Source: Dipteronia dyeriana (Eukaryota > Streptophyta > Magnoliopsida > Sapindales > Sapindaceae). From it: a stretch of 64,000 bases of DNA. The stretch is from assembly GCA_032871835.1 (NCBI GenBank), contig CM065299.1, positions 40,808,706-40,872,705 on the forward strand. Reading direction: 5' to 3'. The notes below the pieces were generated by a model. That model was not told where the DNA came from. It saw nothing but the letters and a program-made list of their open reading frames with translations, and did no database searches. The translations under genes and the position numbers were made by a program. Below, piece after piece: positions 45,797 through 57,960 of the stretch (positions within the stretch are counted from its first letter, which is position 1; each line of letters opens with the position of its first letter).

Positions 45797-47069
45797 TGAT
45801 TAACACTGAAAAGTGTATGTTTACTAAGGGATAACATCATCATTTTACACTTCCAACATGATTAATTCCCCAATTTAGACATAATTTCGTTCGTTCGCTT
45901 AAACAAATGTGTTGTGTAGTAATCAGTGTATTTTTCTTTATATTTCAAAGGTAATTCGATCAATTCAGATTCATGAAAAAATCAGATGGCAAAACAAACA
46001 TCGTTTTCAAGTTTAGAACGTCAAAAAACCTTAGGAAGACCACAAAGGGCATTTCTGTTCACAGTTGACTTTCACTGTTCACAGTTGACTTTCACTGTTC
46101 ATAGTGACTTCACGGTTCACAGTTGACTTTTAATGTTCACAGTTGACTTTCACTGTTCACTCACGGATGCGTTACTGTTCACTATTCACTTCATGGATGG
46201 GTTACTGTTCACTGTCACAGTTCACTGATGACGTGGCAAAATCAGGAAGCTCCATTCTAAATTCATCTGATGGTCAATTTTCATCCGTATTTTGTATAAG
46301 TAGAGGGCCTCCCCCCCTCCCTAATTTTCATATTCTGAATCCAAATCTGATGTTAGATTTGTAAAATTCTCTCTCTTTTGTTATCAAATTCTCAGTTTAA
46401 ATAAAATAACTATTTTCAAGTTAAATTAGGTCTGGCTAATTTTATATAGCTGGGGCCAAAGGTAATACTGTTGGTATGGAAAATACGGTCCAATTTGGTA
46501 AATTTATTATTTTTATGCTTTCTCCCCTCTTATATTTATGGAGTTTTTGACTCACTGTAGATAGACAGATATTTTCTAGCACAGTGAGTACTTTTACCCA
46601 TATTTATCAGATAGTGGTTTCTCCCATCTGATCTTTGTGGAGTTTTTGACTAACTATAGATAGACAGATATTGTCTAGCACAGTGGGTACTTTTACCCAT
46701 ATCTATCAGAGAGTGGTTTATCCGCTCTGATCTTTGTGGAGTTTTGACTTATTGTAGACAGACAGACATTGTCTAGCACAGTGAGTACTTATACCCACAT
46801 CTATCAGAGATTGGTCAGTGGAGTGGAATACCATCCCATTAATCTGGACTAAATATTAATTATTGGATCATATTTGAATTACCAACAATGGATCCCTTAG
46901 CCCTAGTTTTAATTTTAATTGATTTACATTGCTTAGTAATTAATCTAAATAATTAATTCTACAAGGACAAGTGAACAACCTCCCTGTGGTTTGACCCTGT
47001 CTTACCGGTTAATTTATTACTTTTACACTCTTATACTTAAGAGTAGAAACACTTCTTTAGGGCGTGTCA
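45797..47069 (+). repeat. N1 5' LTR
   Basis: TGATTAACACTG to GGCGTGTCA. It holds a CTGTTCAC/GTTGACTTTCA short-repeat cluster (46069-46215), a TATA-like TATAAGTAG at about 46294, and three tandem units of about 99 bp (starts 46521, 46620, 46719). Confidence 0.92.
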
Positions 47070-49095
47070 AGTTTTTGGCATCGTTGCCGTGGAGGTAAGT
47101 CCGCATTTTCTTTGTAGAAGTAATTTCTTTTTAATTTTATTTTAGTTTTGCTATTTTTTTCTATCTTCTTTGTTCTTAATTTTTATTCAGTTTTGTATCA
47201 CTCATCTTAATCATAAACTTCATCCACTTAAAAAAAAAACACTTGTAATCATTTATCACATTTTTGCATTTTAGTCCTTCCACTTTTTATTTGCATGTTA
47301 GCTTAGATCTAATTGTATTTGCATATAGGTTATCTTTTTTTTTTTTTGCATGTCAGTCACTGTAATTATCATATTTTCACTTTAGTCCTTATATTTATAA
47401 TTATTTGCAATTTTGCCCAACACCTGTGCATATTTGCATTTACACCCTTAGAATTTTTGCATGTATTTTTCATCACTTTTTCTTTTATTTTCTTCATTTT
47501 TGTGTATTTCACCTCCATGAACCCTCATTAAATTTGCATGAGACATTGGTCTCGAACATCTAGCGGTAGATTAATTAGGAGATCCCAATCACACACATTC
47601 ACTAACAATATGGTTGAAAACCCACTTAGACATCCAGCAGGAAACCAAGCCGAAAACATGCACAATATAGTCTTAGGAATCTGACTTTAAAAGACACTGT
47701 TTTCCAATTTATAAGAAAATTGGATGGGAAGCATATCCCCGACCCATAGAGGGCGTTGAAGTCATTTCTGGACGTAAAACCAAAGAAAGATGTGAGCCAC
47801 AATCACAACTACGAGTAAATATCCTTTTATTTTTATTATCTTTTTCCTTCCGCATTTTATGTATTTTGTAATTATTGTTGTTTACTTTTGATTTTTGAAG
47901 AGAACAAGTAATGCAGAATTGATCTGAATCTCAGTTTGTGATTGAAGGATTTTGTTATCTTTTAAGTTGTTCAGGTGATATCTTCTAAACCTTACCTCTT
48001 TCTAAAGACATTGGGGATAATGTCTCGTTCTGGTTGGGTGGAGGGGATAGTTGATTCAATAACTTTTGTTTTTTTTTTTTAAAACAAACTTCTGACCATT
48101 TCTTTTTGTAAAGATGGCCGAGTAAGGAGATCTTTTAGGTACTTATGAGACGCATCTTTGTAGTTCTGATACACTTGTTTTTCCTCTCTTCTGACTATTC
48201 AAATTTATAAACTCTCCACTGTGATATCATTGACTAATCCTTTTGTTCATTAAGTCATCTTGAGAATTTTTTTTGAACTATTCTAGACACACGCACATTG
48301 ACAGGTGATTTTATGCAGTAAGTTTAGATTTTGCGATATATTGTTTTGAAACATCATTCAAGGGTAACAACCGAAGGCAGTGGTCTTGTTTAAAAATTTA
48401 TATCGTGGTAATAATAATTATAATTATGTGTGTTGTGACCAAAACTCTTACTTAGTAGCCAGGCTTCATGCCTCAGTAAGCATAGAGTGTTCGCGCAAAA
48501 CAGTGGAGTCTGGACAAGAATAAAGTGCAGTTTCGTAGCCTCTTTAACTCGAGCAATTAAGTCTGAGGGGTGCTTTAACACCTAATGCCCTAAGACCAAC
48601 TAGTTTGGGAGTCATTGACTCAAAGCTCGTTACACAGGTTAAAGAGAAAGCTTAAGGGAATTGTACTAAAAAAAAAACATCTGCAATCCGAGTAATTAAG
48701 CCCGTAGGAGTTTTTTAACACTTAATGCCCTAAACCCAACTGGTTTGGGAGCATTGGCCTAAAGCTCGCTACATGGATTAAAGATGGAATGTTTGTTTCT
48801 AATTTTGTTATATATATATAAAAAAAAGGAATAAAACTGCTGCCTAAGGAAAAAGCCCTGGTGAGATTTCGGAATGAAAATATTGTTTGATTTCAATTGA
48901 ATCTCATAGTTATCGTGTTGATCTTTATTCAACACAAGAAAGTTTGATTGATAACTCAATTGATGATTGGTTTTCAAAGGGTGAGAAAAGAGGTATGAGA
49001 GAGTTTGTCTATTTGGTAGTTTAGAGATTTGAATTTGAGTTTTTACTATTTTTGCTTTAATTGCTAGGGACTAGCAATAAGTTGGTTAGAGGGTG
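47070..49095 (+). other. N1 internal region, non-coding
   Basis: Two kb with T-rich leader (47100-47500), a truncated gag-like start (near 47610), the ATTGGGGATAATG block (48007-48050) and two copies of a 95-bp repeat (48551-48645 and 48690-48784). A purine-rich tract TTAGAGGGTG precedes the 3' LTR. No frame longer than about 70 codons looks conserved. Confidence 0.75.
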
Positions 49096-50311
49096 TGATT
49101 AACATTGAAAAGTGTATGTTTACTAAGGGATAATATAATAATTTTACACTTCCAATATGATTAATTCCCCAATTTAGACATAATTTCGTTCGTTCGCTTA
49201 AAAAAATGTGTTGTGTAGTAATCAGTGTTTCTTTGTATTTCAGAGGTAATTCGATCAATTCTGAATCATGGAGAAGTCAGATGGCAAAACAAACATCGTT
49301 TTCAAGTTTAGAACGTAAAAAAACCTTAGGAAGACCACGAAGGGCATTTTCGTAACTTTGACTATTCACTGTTTACAGTTGACTTTCACGGTTCATAGTT
49401 GACTTTCACGGTTCACTCACGATGCGTTACTGTTCACTATGCACTTCACGTTTGGGTTACTGTTCACTGATGACGTGGTGAAATCTGGACGCTCCATTCT
49501 AAATTCATCCGATGGTCAATTTTCATCCGTATTTTGTATAAGTAGGGGGCCTCTCCCCCTGAATTTTCATATTTGAATCCAAATCTGATGTTAGATTTGT
49601 AAAATTCTCTCTCGTTTGTTCTCAAATTCTCAGTTTAAATAAAATAGCTATTTTCAAGTTAAATTATGTCTGACTAATTTTATATAGCTGGGACCAAAGG
49701 TGATACTGTTGGTATGGAAAGTATGATCCAATTTAGTAAGTTTATTATTTTTATGCTTTCTCCCCTCTGATCTTTGTGGAGTTTTTGACTCACTGTAGAC
49801 AGACATATTTTCTAGCACAATGAGTACTTTTACCCATATTTATCAGAGAGTGGTTTCTCCCTTCTGATCTTTGTGGAGTTTTTGACTCACTGTAGACAGA
49901 CAGATATTGTCTAGCACAGTGGGTACTTTTACCCATATCTATCAGAGAATGGTTTATCCCCTCTGATCTTTGTGGAGTTTTGACTCATTGTGGACAGACA
50001 GACATTGTCTAGCACAGTGAGTACTTATACCCACATCTATCAGATAGTGGTCAATGGAGTGGAATACCATCCCATTAATCTGGATTAAATATTAATTATT
50101 GGATCATATTTGAATTACAAACAATGGATCCCTTAGAACCAATTTTAATTTTAATTTTAATTGATTTACATTGCTTAGTAATTAATCTAAATAATTAATT
50201 CTACAAGGACAAGTGAACAACCTCCCTGTGGTTCAACCAGGTCTTACCGGTTAATTTATTACTTTGACACTCTTATACTTAAGAGTAGGAACACTTCTTT
50301 AGGACGTGTCA
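49096..50311 (+). repeat. N1 3' LTR
   Basis: TGATTAACATTG to GGACGTGTCA, mate of 45797-47069. It has fewer copies of the CTGTTCAC-type repeat (49368-49470), which largely explains the 57-bp length difference. The three 99-bp units are kept. TATAAGTAG lies near 49538. Confidence 0.92.
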
Positions 50312-50316
50312 GGCAT

Positions 50317-50670
50317 CCCGCTTTACTATTGACCAATTTCTTCTTATTACTTTCTTATTTACAAATGTCACCCGGAATTAGGGGTTTGGCTCCCTAAATG
50401 ACTGATGTAGCTCTGTAAGGGGATAGGCTCATTTATCGTTAATGAAAATCTGTTATGACTCCCTTTATACATGTTTTGATTGATCCCTGTTAAGTATAAG
50501 CTTACTAGCTAGGTAAACGTCAAGCTCCAATTTTTGGTACTTAGTAAGAATCCATATCTTGGGGAGGAGTCTTCTTGCACTGAGTCTTGTGTCTTTGAGG
50601 ATTCCTCGTTTAAACTTTAACATGGCGATATAAGAAGTTACACGTGTATGAAAAACCAATGGTTAGTAGT
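50317..50670 (-). other. T2 internal, non-coding, between aORF and solo LTR
   Basis: Aligns on the opposite strand with T1 37440-37790 (for example the block around 50440-50455, TTAATGAAAATC). No reading frame. It links the aORF end at 45796 with the tandem array beyond the solo LTR. Confidence 0.65.
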
Positions 50671-52790
50671 TGTTAACCAAAAATTAGCTCAGGGTGAGGA
50701 ATTTCAGCTAGCACCCTCGAGACCACTACCTCAAAGGTCGCGGTTGGAGAGGTACCTCATACCATGGTAATCTTGTATGAATAGAAAGGAGGATGGAGCG
50801 ATAGGAAGGAGATGACCCATCCCGTCCATCGGGCTTCGTGCATATGGATGATATTTGAGGAACTCGAGGTTCCCTTGCTGAGGTAAAGGGTCTGATTCTG
50901 GCCCTTGGTATCCAGTATTCTCTCTAGGTGCTCCCGATCCAAATTGCGATAGGATTGGTGCTCATTGATGATGTAGGTGTGTTTACGGAAGAGTGGACCA
51001 CCTGGTAGCGAATTTTTGCCTCTAGATGCTTTCGGTCAGGGTTGAAACCCTTCATGGTAACCAGAGCTCGGTCTTGGACCCTGATTTCTTCTTGTAGTTT
51101 CCCAATTTATACAACGAGTAAGAAGGGGGGCTTACTTGGTTCCTGTGTCGGATCCTTGTCTGCTATCGTAAGGAGGGTACAAGAGAGCTTATCAGCTCCT
51201 TTCAAATGGGTCTGGGTAGTTTCTTCCTATCTTGATATGCAACTTTGGCAAGTAAATGGGAAGATAAGAACGCTAGGTCCAACGGGGTAAGAATCTAGGT
51301 CATACACATAGGAGATAAATAGGAAAAAGAAAAGTCTTATGTAGAAGGAGGTTGACTAACCAAGGGGGAAAAAGCATCATAAATGATCACATGCTGAAAA
51401 ACCCTGATGCAGTATCTAGAGGAAGGAAAAAGACCCTTCCTTGTATATATATATATCAAGCGGTGCTCTTAGGAGCTTACAACAATGGAGAAGTAATACA
51501 ACCATGATGTTCCGGAGAGCTTATAACAGTGATCGAGTGTTATCCAATATCGGTATGTTCCTAGTAAAGGTACACATATAATGGTGATATCGGGAGAACT
51601 TAGATGAAGTATGTAGACATACCTTAGGCTGGTTGATTTTGGGAATAGAGATGAGATCTCAGATATGAGATATCCGTTCTGTACTCAAAGCTATTACAGG
51701 TGTATTTATACATGGTGTAACTACATTGGAGTGCAAGTCTAGGACTCTTGAATTGTTCTTCTTTTCCTTATTGAACACGATTCTTCAATTAATGTAGTTG
51801 ATCGGCTTATAGCTAATATCTCAGAGAAGATGTGTTTGTTTCCTCTTTGGACTCTTCCTTGTTTCCCACTCCATTAATTTAGTCAATCAATTCGTAATCA
51901 TAGGAGGTAATGATTGTGTTGACTTATTAATAGTGTTATTAAGGAGTTTATTGATTTAAATATCATTAATATGGTTGACTACCTCCATTAATATGGTTTG
52001 ACCTCTTTAATAGGGTTAACTACCTCCATTTATACGGTTTGACCTCATTAATAGGGTTGACTACCTTTATTTATACGGTTTGACCTCATTAATAGGGTTG
52101 ATTACCTCCATTAATATGGTTTGACCTCATTAATCGTATCGTATCGTAAATGTCATGAAGGTCAACCCTCTCTTACTACACTGTTTGGATGAGAGCTCTG
52201 GTTTTATATGTCACTTTGGCGAGGTATTTCATAGTGGTTACCTAAGGTGATGCTTGGCTTATCTAGTGTCGAGGTACGTTCGAGTACTGCTCTTGTTACT
52301 AGAGCCTTGATTTAACCATGTCGGGGATTTACAGTGGTTCTTGCCTTAATCGTGTTGGTACTTTTTGGTGATGATGGGGCTTTACGGTATTCCTTCTGCT
52401 TGGGTAGGTTGAGATTATACCTTGACGAGGCAGAAAGGCATTTACAAGACAATTTTGGCACCCTCAAGTTCTCTTAGTGAAAGTAGGGATGGTAGTATGC
52501 TCAAGAAAAGTGTCGTGAGATACCTCTACCATGGGGAACCCATGTCCTTCCATGTCGATCTAGCATCGGGGTAGCATAGGGAGCTTGACGTGGCCACATC
52601 GGGCTTTATTTAGTGAGCCCGGATGCATGTAAAATGCTTAGATGTTATAGGCGGCCTCACGTTTCTCCTGCAGGATAGCGTGGTAGCTCGACCTCGGGGA
52701 CCTTAATATAAGCCCGAATTTGGACCCTTGCATAAAGGTTTGAAAGTGAAAAATTCTCCTTTGGTCCCAAGCCAAAATTGGCTGTTAACA
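50671..52790 (-). repeat. Solo LB-family LTR (2120 bp)
   Basis: On the minus strand TGTTAACAGCC (52790) to TTTTTGGTTAACA (50671). Exact flanking duplication GTAGT at 50666-50670 and 52791-52795. TATA box at 51703-51710 (read TATAAATA on the minus strand). A 41-bp tandem array lies at about 51970-52140. The start and end resemble the T1/T2 LTRs, so the family is a longer relative of them. Confidence 0.92.
51970..52140. repeat. 41-bp tandem array in LB LTR
   Basis: About four units, each with GGTTTGACCTCATTAATAGG and a TTGACTACCTCCATT part. The LB LTR at 6160-8110 has a shorter and more degenerate version at about 6645-6765. Confidence 0.8.
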
Positions 52791-52795
52791 GTAGT

Positions 52796-53475
52796 ATTCA
52801 GGTATTTGATACTTAGGTGAAAACTGTGTCGTAACAACATAGATTCCTCTTCTCCCAGCATTCTGGGAGGTATCCTGCCATGGCAACCTCAATCCAACAG
52901 GCAAATCTGTATTAAAGCTTAGATACTTCTCGGGGGTGGTAACCCGTTCGAGGCATCAGGAAGGCTATCTAGCTATCCAGTTCTCGAGATCTGGATGGCA
53001 ACTATGCTCTTCACTTAAACCCTTCTTAGGGGTAGCCTGACAAAGACATCATGAGAGCTATCTAGTTATCCTTGTCTCAAGATCTAGATGACAACTATGC
53101 TCTAACACTTAGACACTTCTTGGGGGTGGTAGCCCGACCAAGGCATCAGGAGAGCTATCTAGCTATCCTGGTCTCGAGATCTGCATGACAACTATGCTCT
53201 TACACTAAGACCCTTCTTGGCAGGGGTTGGTGCCCAGCCAAGGCATTAAGGATAGTGAGGGGGCTTCCCCGACTAATCCATGGTCTCGAGACGGTTATGG
53301 TGAATTTGCTTCGTGGAGAGCATAATCAGATATGGAGAAATTAACAGCTCATGGAGAATACAACCGGAGATGAATAAATTAATAGCAGACTTTACTGATG
53401 AACAAATTGGAATACATTATTGTACACAACTTTATTGAAACCTAAATGGATATAGTCTGCTCAAAAGTCCCCAGC
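52796..53475 (-). other. T2 non-coding region with inverted 97-bp-type array
   Basis: Tandem units at about 52910-53240, each with TATCTAGCTATCC and GATCTGGATGGCAACTATGC or variants, the counterpart of the T1 array at 36880-37200. No coding frame. It lies between the integrase end and the aORF, as in T1. Confidence 0.75.
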
Positions 53476-53611
53476 CTAGGGATAGAACTTCCTCAAATGC
53501 TCAGCATTCCAGGTATTATCGATGGGTCGACCATCTGTGTCTTCGAGCTTATATGCCCCAATACGGATCACTACCGTCACCAAATATGGGCATTCCCGGC
53601 TGGGTCCTAGG
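53476..53611 (-). pseudogene. T2 integrase C-terminal fragment
   Basis: LGPSRECPYLVTVVIRIGAYKLEDTDGRPIDNTWNAEH… is read on the minus strand (in two pieces of under 20 residues: LGPSRECPYL and IGAYKLEDTDGRPIDNTWN), ending LRKFYP and TAG at 53476. It matches T1 36590-36728. The upstream part is at 61488-62020, and C4 lies between. Confidence 0.88.
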
Positions 53612-55715
53612 TGTACGGAAAAACAGTTCAAAACGCAACGGAAGCGTGAGAAAAATAGAAAATTCGAGTTTGCGTATAAATAAAAAATTTCCTATTTAAT
53701 AACAAGAACCTTAACTCTAGATTAATTGATGTATATAAAAAGTATCGTACCTTTTTTTTAGTGACGATTTAACTAGTGTCGAATTGAATCCATAAGATCT
53801 TCCAATCCAATCACGAAAGTTAATCACCTAGGAGTGTGGACTCCCTTTCTTTAAATTGTATACCTGAGGATGGAAACAAACAAAATTTTCTTCTTCGTTA
53901 GTCTAAGTAATCCCCCAAGAGAAAAACCAAGAATGTCCGGTCACTTTTGAATTATCAATCAATTTGATTGAAACTCGTGTGAACCTTGATTCGATGTTGT
54001 ACAAAAAACCCTTTTGATGCAAAGGATACTAGTGTACTATCGAAAACAAAAACGTTCCCTCTTTTCTCTATGCTTGGCTGAATTCTTCACACAACGAGTT
54101 GGACGAAGTTTTTTTTTTATAACAATAAAAAAAAACTTCTCACACCAGAAACTAAGGCTTGGTCAAAATTTATAGGTAGTATATATAGGAGGCCAAATCC
54201 TCTCCTAAGAAGGATTTACTTGGTGGGCAAGAATCCTTTCCCTGTGTGGATTTATTTAGTGACCAAGAATCCTTTTCCAAAAAGAATTATTTCCTACACC
54301 AAGACTCCTAATCCAACTCATTAGTGTATTTGTGACCATATTAAAGATTTCCTAATTTGACTAGATAAATAATTCATTTTATTTATCTACTTATAAAATA
54401 TAGCCTTTAATATTAATTATACTACCAACATTATTGTAATATTAGGAGACCTTCTCCTAATAGAAAAAAGATTTTGACTTTTAATTAAATAATTAATTAA
54501 TTACCAATTTAATTAATTTCCATTTAATAAAATAATAAAATAAAAATTAATATTTTTAGGCTTTTATATATTAGCCTTTCCGCCCATGACAATATATAGG
54601 TATATATATTATTTTTCTTATTTTATTAAATCCATTGGACTTTTATAAAAAGTTCACATGTGAATGAAACCCAATCTTACAAAAAGAATCAAGTCCACAT
54701 GCCTTAATACAATTCTAGATGGACCCCTAAATTGATCCGTTAGAATATATCAAGTGATCCATGCAAGTTCGTGTGGATTGGGGATCTTGGCGGGCTATCT
54801 AAATTTAAGCTCCAATAGACACAATCCAATCACAATCAACAAGTGATTCACTTAGGTCCGATCTATTAATTTTTGTTTATTCCACTAAAGAACTAAAATT
54901 GAACTCTTAAATAAAGATAGAATAAGTCGATGTTACTTATTTATACCCTGGACAACCTTATTGGAGAAAGTGTATTCTAGTGAAGAATACCAGTAATCGC
55001 CAAGAGCTCATAGACCGCCTATAGCTCTCCAAGTTACCATATTTACTCATATGACCATATTTTGAACTTGGATAGTTTGACTTGTCTAAAAGACATGTTT
55101 CAGTAGACACTATTAAAAACTTAACGTTAAGATTTAATATCCAATACCTCAAAACATTCATATGATGATATTCTACTCTCACTTTATAAATGGACCCACG
55201 ATGTCCATATCTATAAATAAAGTCATCTATCGACTAACAAATGAATACCACCAAACTATGGAGGATAGACTATGCTATATAATCGTTCTCATTGGTAGCT
55301 CAAATGATAACACTTGCAACCATAAGTCCATCATTTATCTCAGGATTAAGATAGACTCTCTGATTGTCTTCAAATGAAAACTTTTATCCATTGACGGTTC
55401 TAGATAAAGTATTTCATTGTGATCCTATTCAATACACCCAGTGCACTAGATTCTTTTACCCAAAGACACCACACTTTGATTATTTTAGACTCATCATAAC
55501 CCATTTGATCCCACTCAAATGCTAGCAAAAGAATCTACAACTTTGACAAGATAAAGGAGCCCAACCTTTTATCTTAAGTTGTGAATATTATGCAAGACTA
55601 ACTAAAGAATTGTGTCTACCTCATACATATCTAGATGCATGAACAATTCTTCTTTTCATGTAGTTTTTTGACCTTATGATTATTTACTTTTGACAATTAT
55701 AATAATTAAACTTTA
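53612..55715 (-). repeat. C4 3' LTR, lacking its first ~130 bp
   Basis: Ends TGTACGG on the plus strand at 53612 (minus …CCGTACA) and follows the C2 LTR up to the block AATAATTAAACTTT at 55715, then switches to RT sequence. The final CCGTACA is shared with the solo LTR at 19402-21440, not with C2 (CCCTACA). Confidence 0.88.
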
Positions 55716-57110
55716 AATATTTGGTCTAGTATAGAGCATTGCAAGCATGAGACTTCCAACTGCCGATGCATATGGAACCCTACTCATGAATTGCTCTTCA
55801 TGCTCATTCTTAGGAACTTGTTCCTTAGAAAGTTTGATTCCATGTCCGAAAGGTAACATACCTTTCTTGGAATCTTGCATGGAAGACATAGACAAGATTT
55901 TATCTATGTATGAAGCTTGGGATAATGCAATCGTTTTATTCTATCTATCCCTTATGACTGGGATACCAAGAATATAACTTGCTTATCCTAAGTCCTTCAT
56001 ATCAAATTGTTTTGCTAACCATTCTTTTATTGATGTCAATACATCTACATCATTTTCGATGAGTAGTATATCATCAACGTAAAAAACTAGGAAAACCAAC
56101 TTGTCGCCTTTAATCCTTTTGTATACACAAGGTTCATTAAAGTTTTCAATAAATTAAAAACTTTTCACGCTTGATCGAACCTTATGTTTCGGGATATGGA
56201 TGCTTGTTTCAATCCATATATGGATCTTTGCAACTTGTATACCCTTTCCTCTTGGCCTTTTCCAATGAATCCTTCTGGTTGAATCATGTAAATGATTTCG
56301 TCAAGACTTCCATTAAGGAATGTTGTCTTGACGTCCATTGGCCAAATCTCTAGGTCTAGAGATGCTACAATGGATAAGAGTATCCTAATGGATATAAGCA
56401 TGGTCACAGGAGAGAAGGTTTCTTTATAATCGATACCTTCCTTCTATGTATAACCTTTAGCTACCAATCTAGCTTTAAAAGTTTCAACCTTTCCATCCAT
56501 TCCTCTTTTCCACTTGTATACCCACTTGCACCCAATGGGGTCTATCCCTTTAGGCAAGTCTACAAGAGACCAGACTTTTTTTTAACATAGATTCAATTTT
56601 TGATTGCATTGCCTTTTGCCAATAGCGACAATCAACATCTTCCATTGCTTCCTTGTGCGTATAAGGATCATCATCGTTCGGGAGATTCTCTATAGATTCT
56701 CCTAGACCGATGTATCTCTCAGGTTGTCTACTAACCCTCCCACTATGACGAGGTATGCTAGATTGTTGATCTTGTGTTGTTAGGGAAACTTACAATTGGG
56801 CTTGATTGTGAAACCTCTTGTGGAATTTTATCTCCAGAAAGCTCATTCAAGACAATTCTACTTTTAGGCACAAAATTATTCATATAGTCTTTTTCCAAAA
56901 AAATTGCAATTGTCGAAACAAATACTTTAAAATCTGAACGAACTATAAAAATAATATCCTTTTGTTCCTTTTGGCTACCCTACAAATATGCATGTTTCTG
57001 AACGAGGTTCCATCTTTTCTGTCTTTCCTTTTAACACGTGCGCAAGACATCCAAATATCCTTTAGTGTTGTAAACTAGGTTTTCGCCCGATCCATAACTC
57101 ATACGGTGTT
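55716..57110 (-). pseudogene. C4 reverse transcriptase fragment
   Basis: Starts (3' side) at RPNI, well before the RNase H end, and includes SRVPYASAVGSLMLAML (55713-55895), YVDD at 56070-56081 and the RT N-terminal half (56165-56407, SIRILLSIVASLDLEIW, KTTFLNGSLDE, LQRSIYGLKQAS). Stops and frameshifts near 55985, 56130 and 56440 break it. Upstream (56440-57110) the linker between integrase and RT is decayed. Confidence 0.88.
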
Positions 57111-57960
57111 TTAGGAACCAACCTAGATGTTACATCGTTTAGAATGTACATTGAAGATTGTAAAGCATATCCCTAAAAAGAATTAAGGAGTGTTGAGTAA
57201 CTCAACATAGACCTAACCATGTCCAAAAGAGTTCTATTTCTCCTTTCTGCCACCCCATTATTTTGAGGTGTGCCTGGTGCAAAAAACTGAGAAATTATCT
57301 CATTATCAACAAGGTATTGCTAAAATTCACCAGATAGATATTCTCCACCACGATAAGACCTCAAGATTTTTATGTTTTTCCCAAGCTGATTTTCCACTTC
57401 AGCCTTAAATGCTTTGAACATGTCAAAAGCATTTGACTTATGTCTCATAAGATACATATAACCAAATCTTGAGTGATCATCTGTGAAAGTGATGAAGTAC
57501 TCATATCCATCTCTAGTTTGAATGCTTATAGGTCCACACACATCAGTGTGTATCAATCCTAAACATTCGATGGCTCTTGTGCCTTTAGTCGTAAACGACC
57601 TTTTGGTCATTTTACCTTCCAAACAAGATTTCACAATTTGGTAGATCATCAACCTTTAAGTCACTTACCAATATTTTAATCCTATTAAGGTTAATATGAC
57701 GTAGGCGTAAATGCCATAGGTAGGTTTCATCTTTTGACAATTTTACTCTTTTATGGTTAGGTTATGTTGATTCTGTGTCTAACAAGTGATAGATATTTCT
57801 TTGCAAATAGAATAAACCCTTTTCCAATGTAACTTTGCAAATAATTTTGTTATTATTACTAATAATAAAACCTTTTATTAAAAGTAACCGAATATCCAAA
57901 TTTATTTAGACAAGAGACCGAAATTAAATTTCTCTTGAATTGTGGTACATAATAAAAGTT
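57111..57960 (-). pseudogene. C4 integrase and pre-integrase region
   Basis: 57320-57652 is open: CLEGKMTKRSFTTKG, CLGLIHTDVCGP, FTDDHSRFGYMYLMRHKS, VENQLGKNIKILRSYRGGEY (S-D-R-G-G-E-Y expected, aspartate changed to tyrosine at about 57352). Upstream, LRHLHIN-like zinc finger remnants and the VPQFKRNLISVS pre-integrase motif are in 57700-57960. Downstream, QNNGVAERRNRT-type sequence is at about 57235-57265. One catalytic aspartate is lost. Confidence 0.86.

Larger units (their letters stand above)
45797..50311 (+). mobile_element. N1: non-autonomous Athila-like LTR element
   Basis: LTRs at 45797-47069 (1273 bp) and 49096-50311 (1216 bp), internal part 2026 bp. The flanks GGCAT (45792-45796 and 50312-50316) are an exact 5-bp duplication. 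The primer site TTGGCATCGTTGCCGTGG (47075-47092) resembles the tRNA-Asp type site of Athila elements. The internal part has no gag-pol. A possible gag start (MVENPLRHPAGNQAEN, near 47610) is cut off after about 25 codons. The motif ACATTGGGGATAATGTCTCG near 48007 resembles a conserved block found downstream of pol in such elements. It depends on proteins from elsewhere. It is inserted in T2 just past the aORF. Confidence 0.88.

Noticed and set aside
46069..46215. Regular short repeats looking like a CRISPR-type array
   Set aside because: Units are short, uneven and inside an LTR of a plant retrotransposon; no spacers of constant length and no cas genes.
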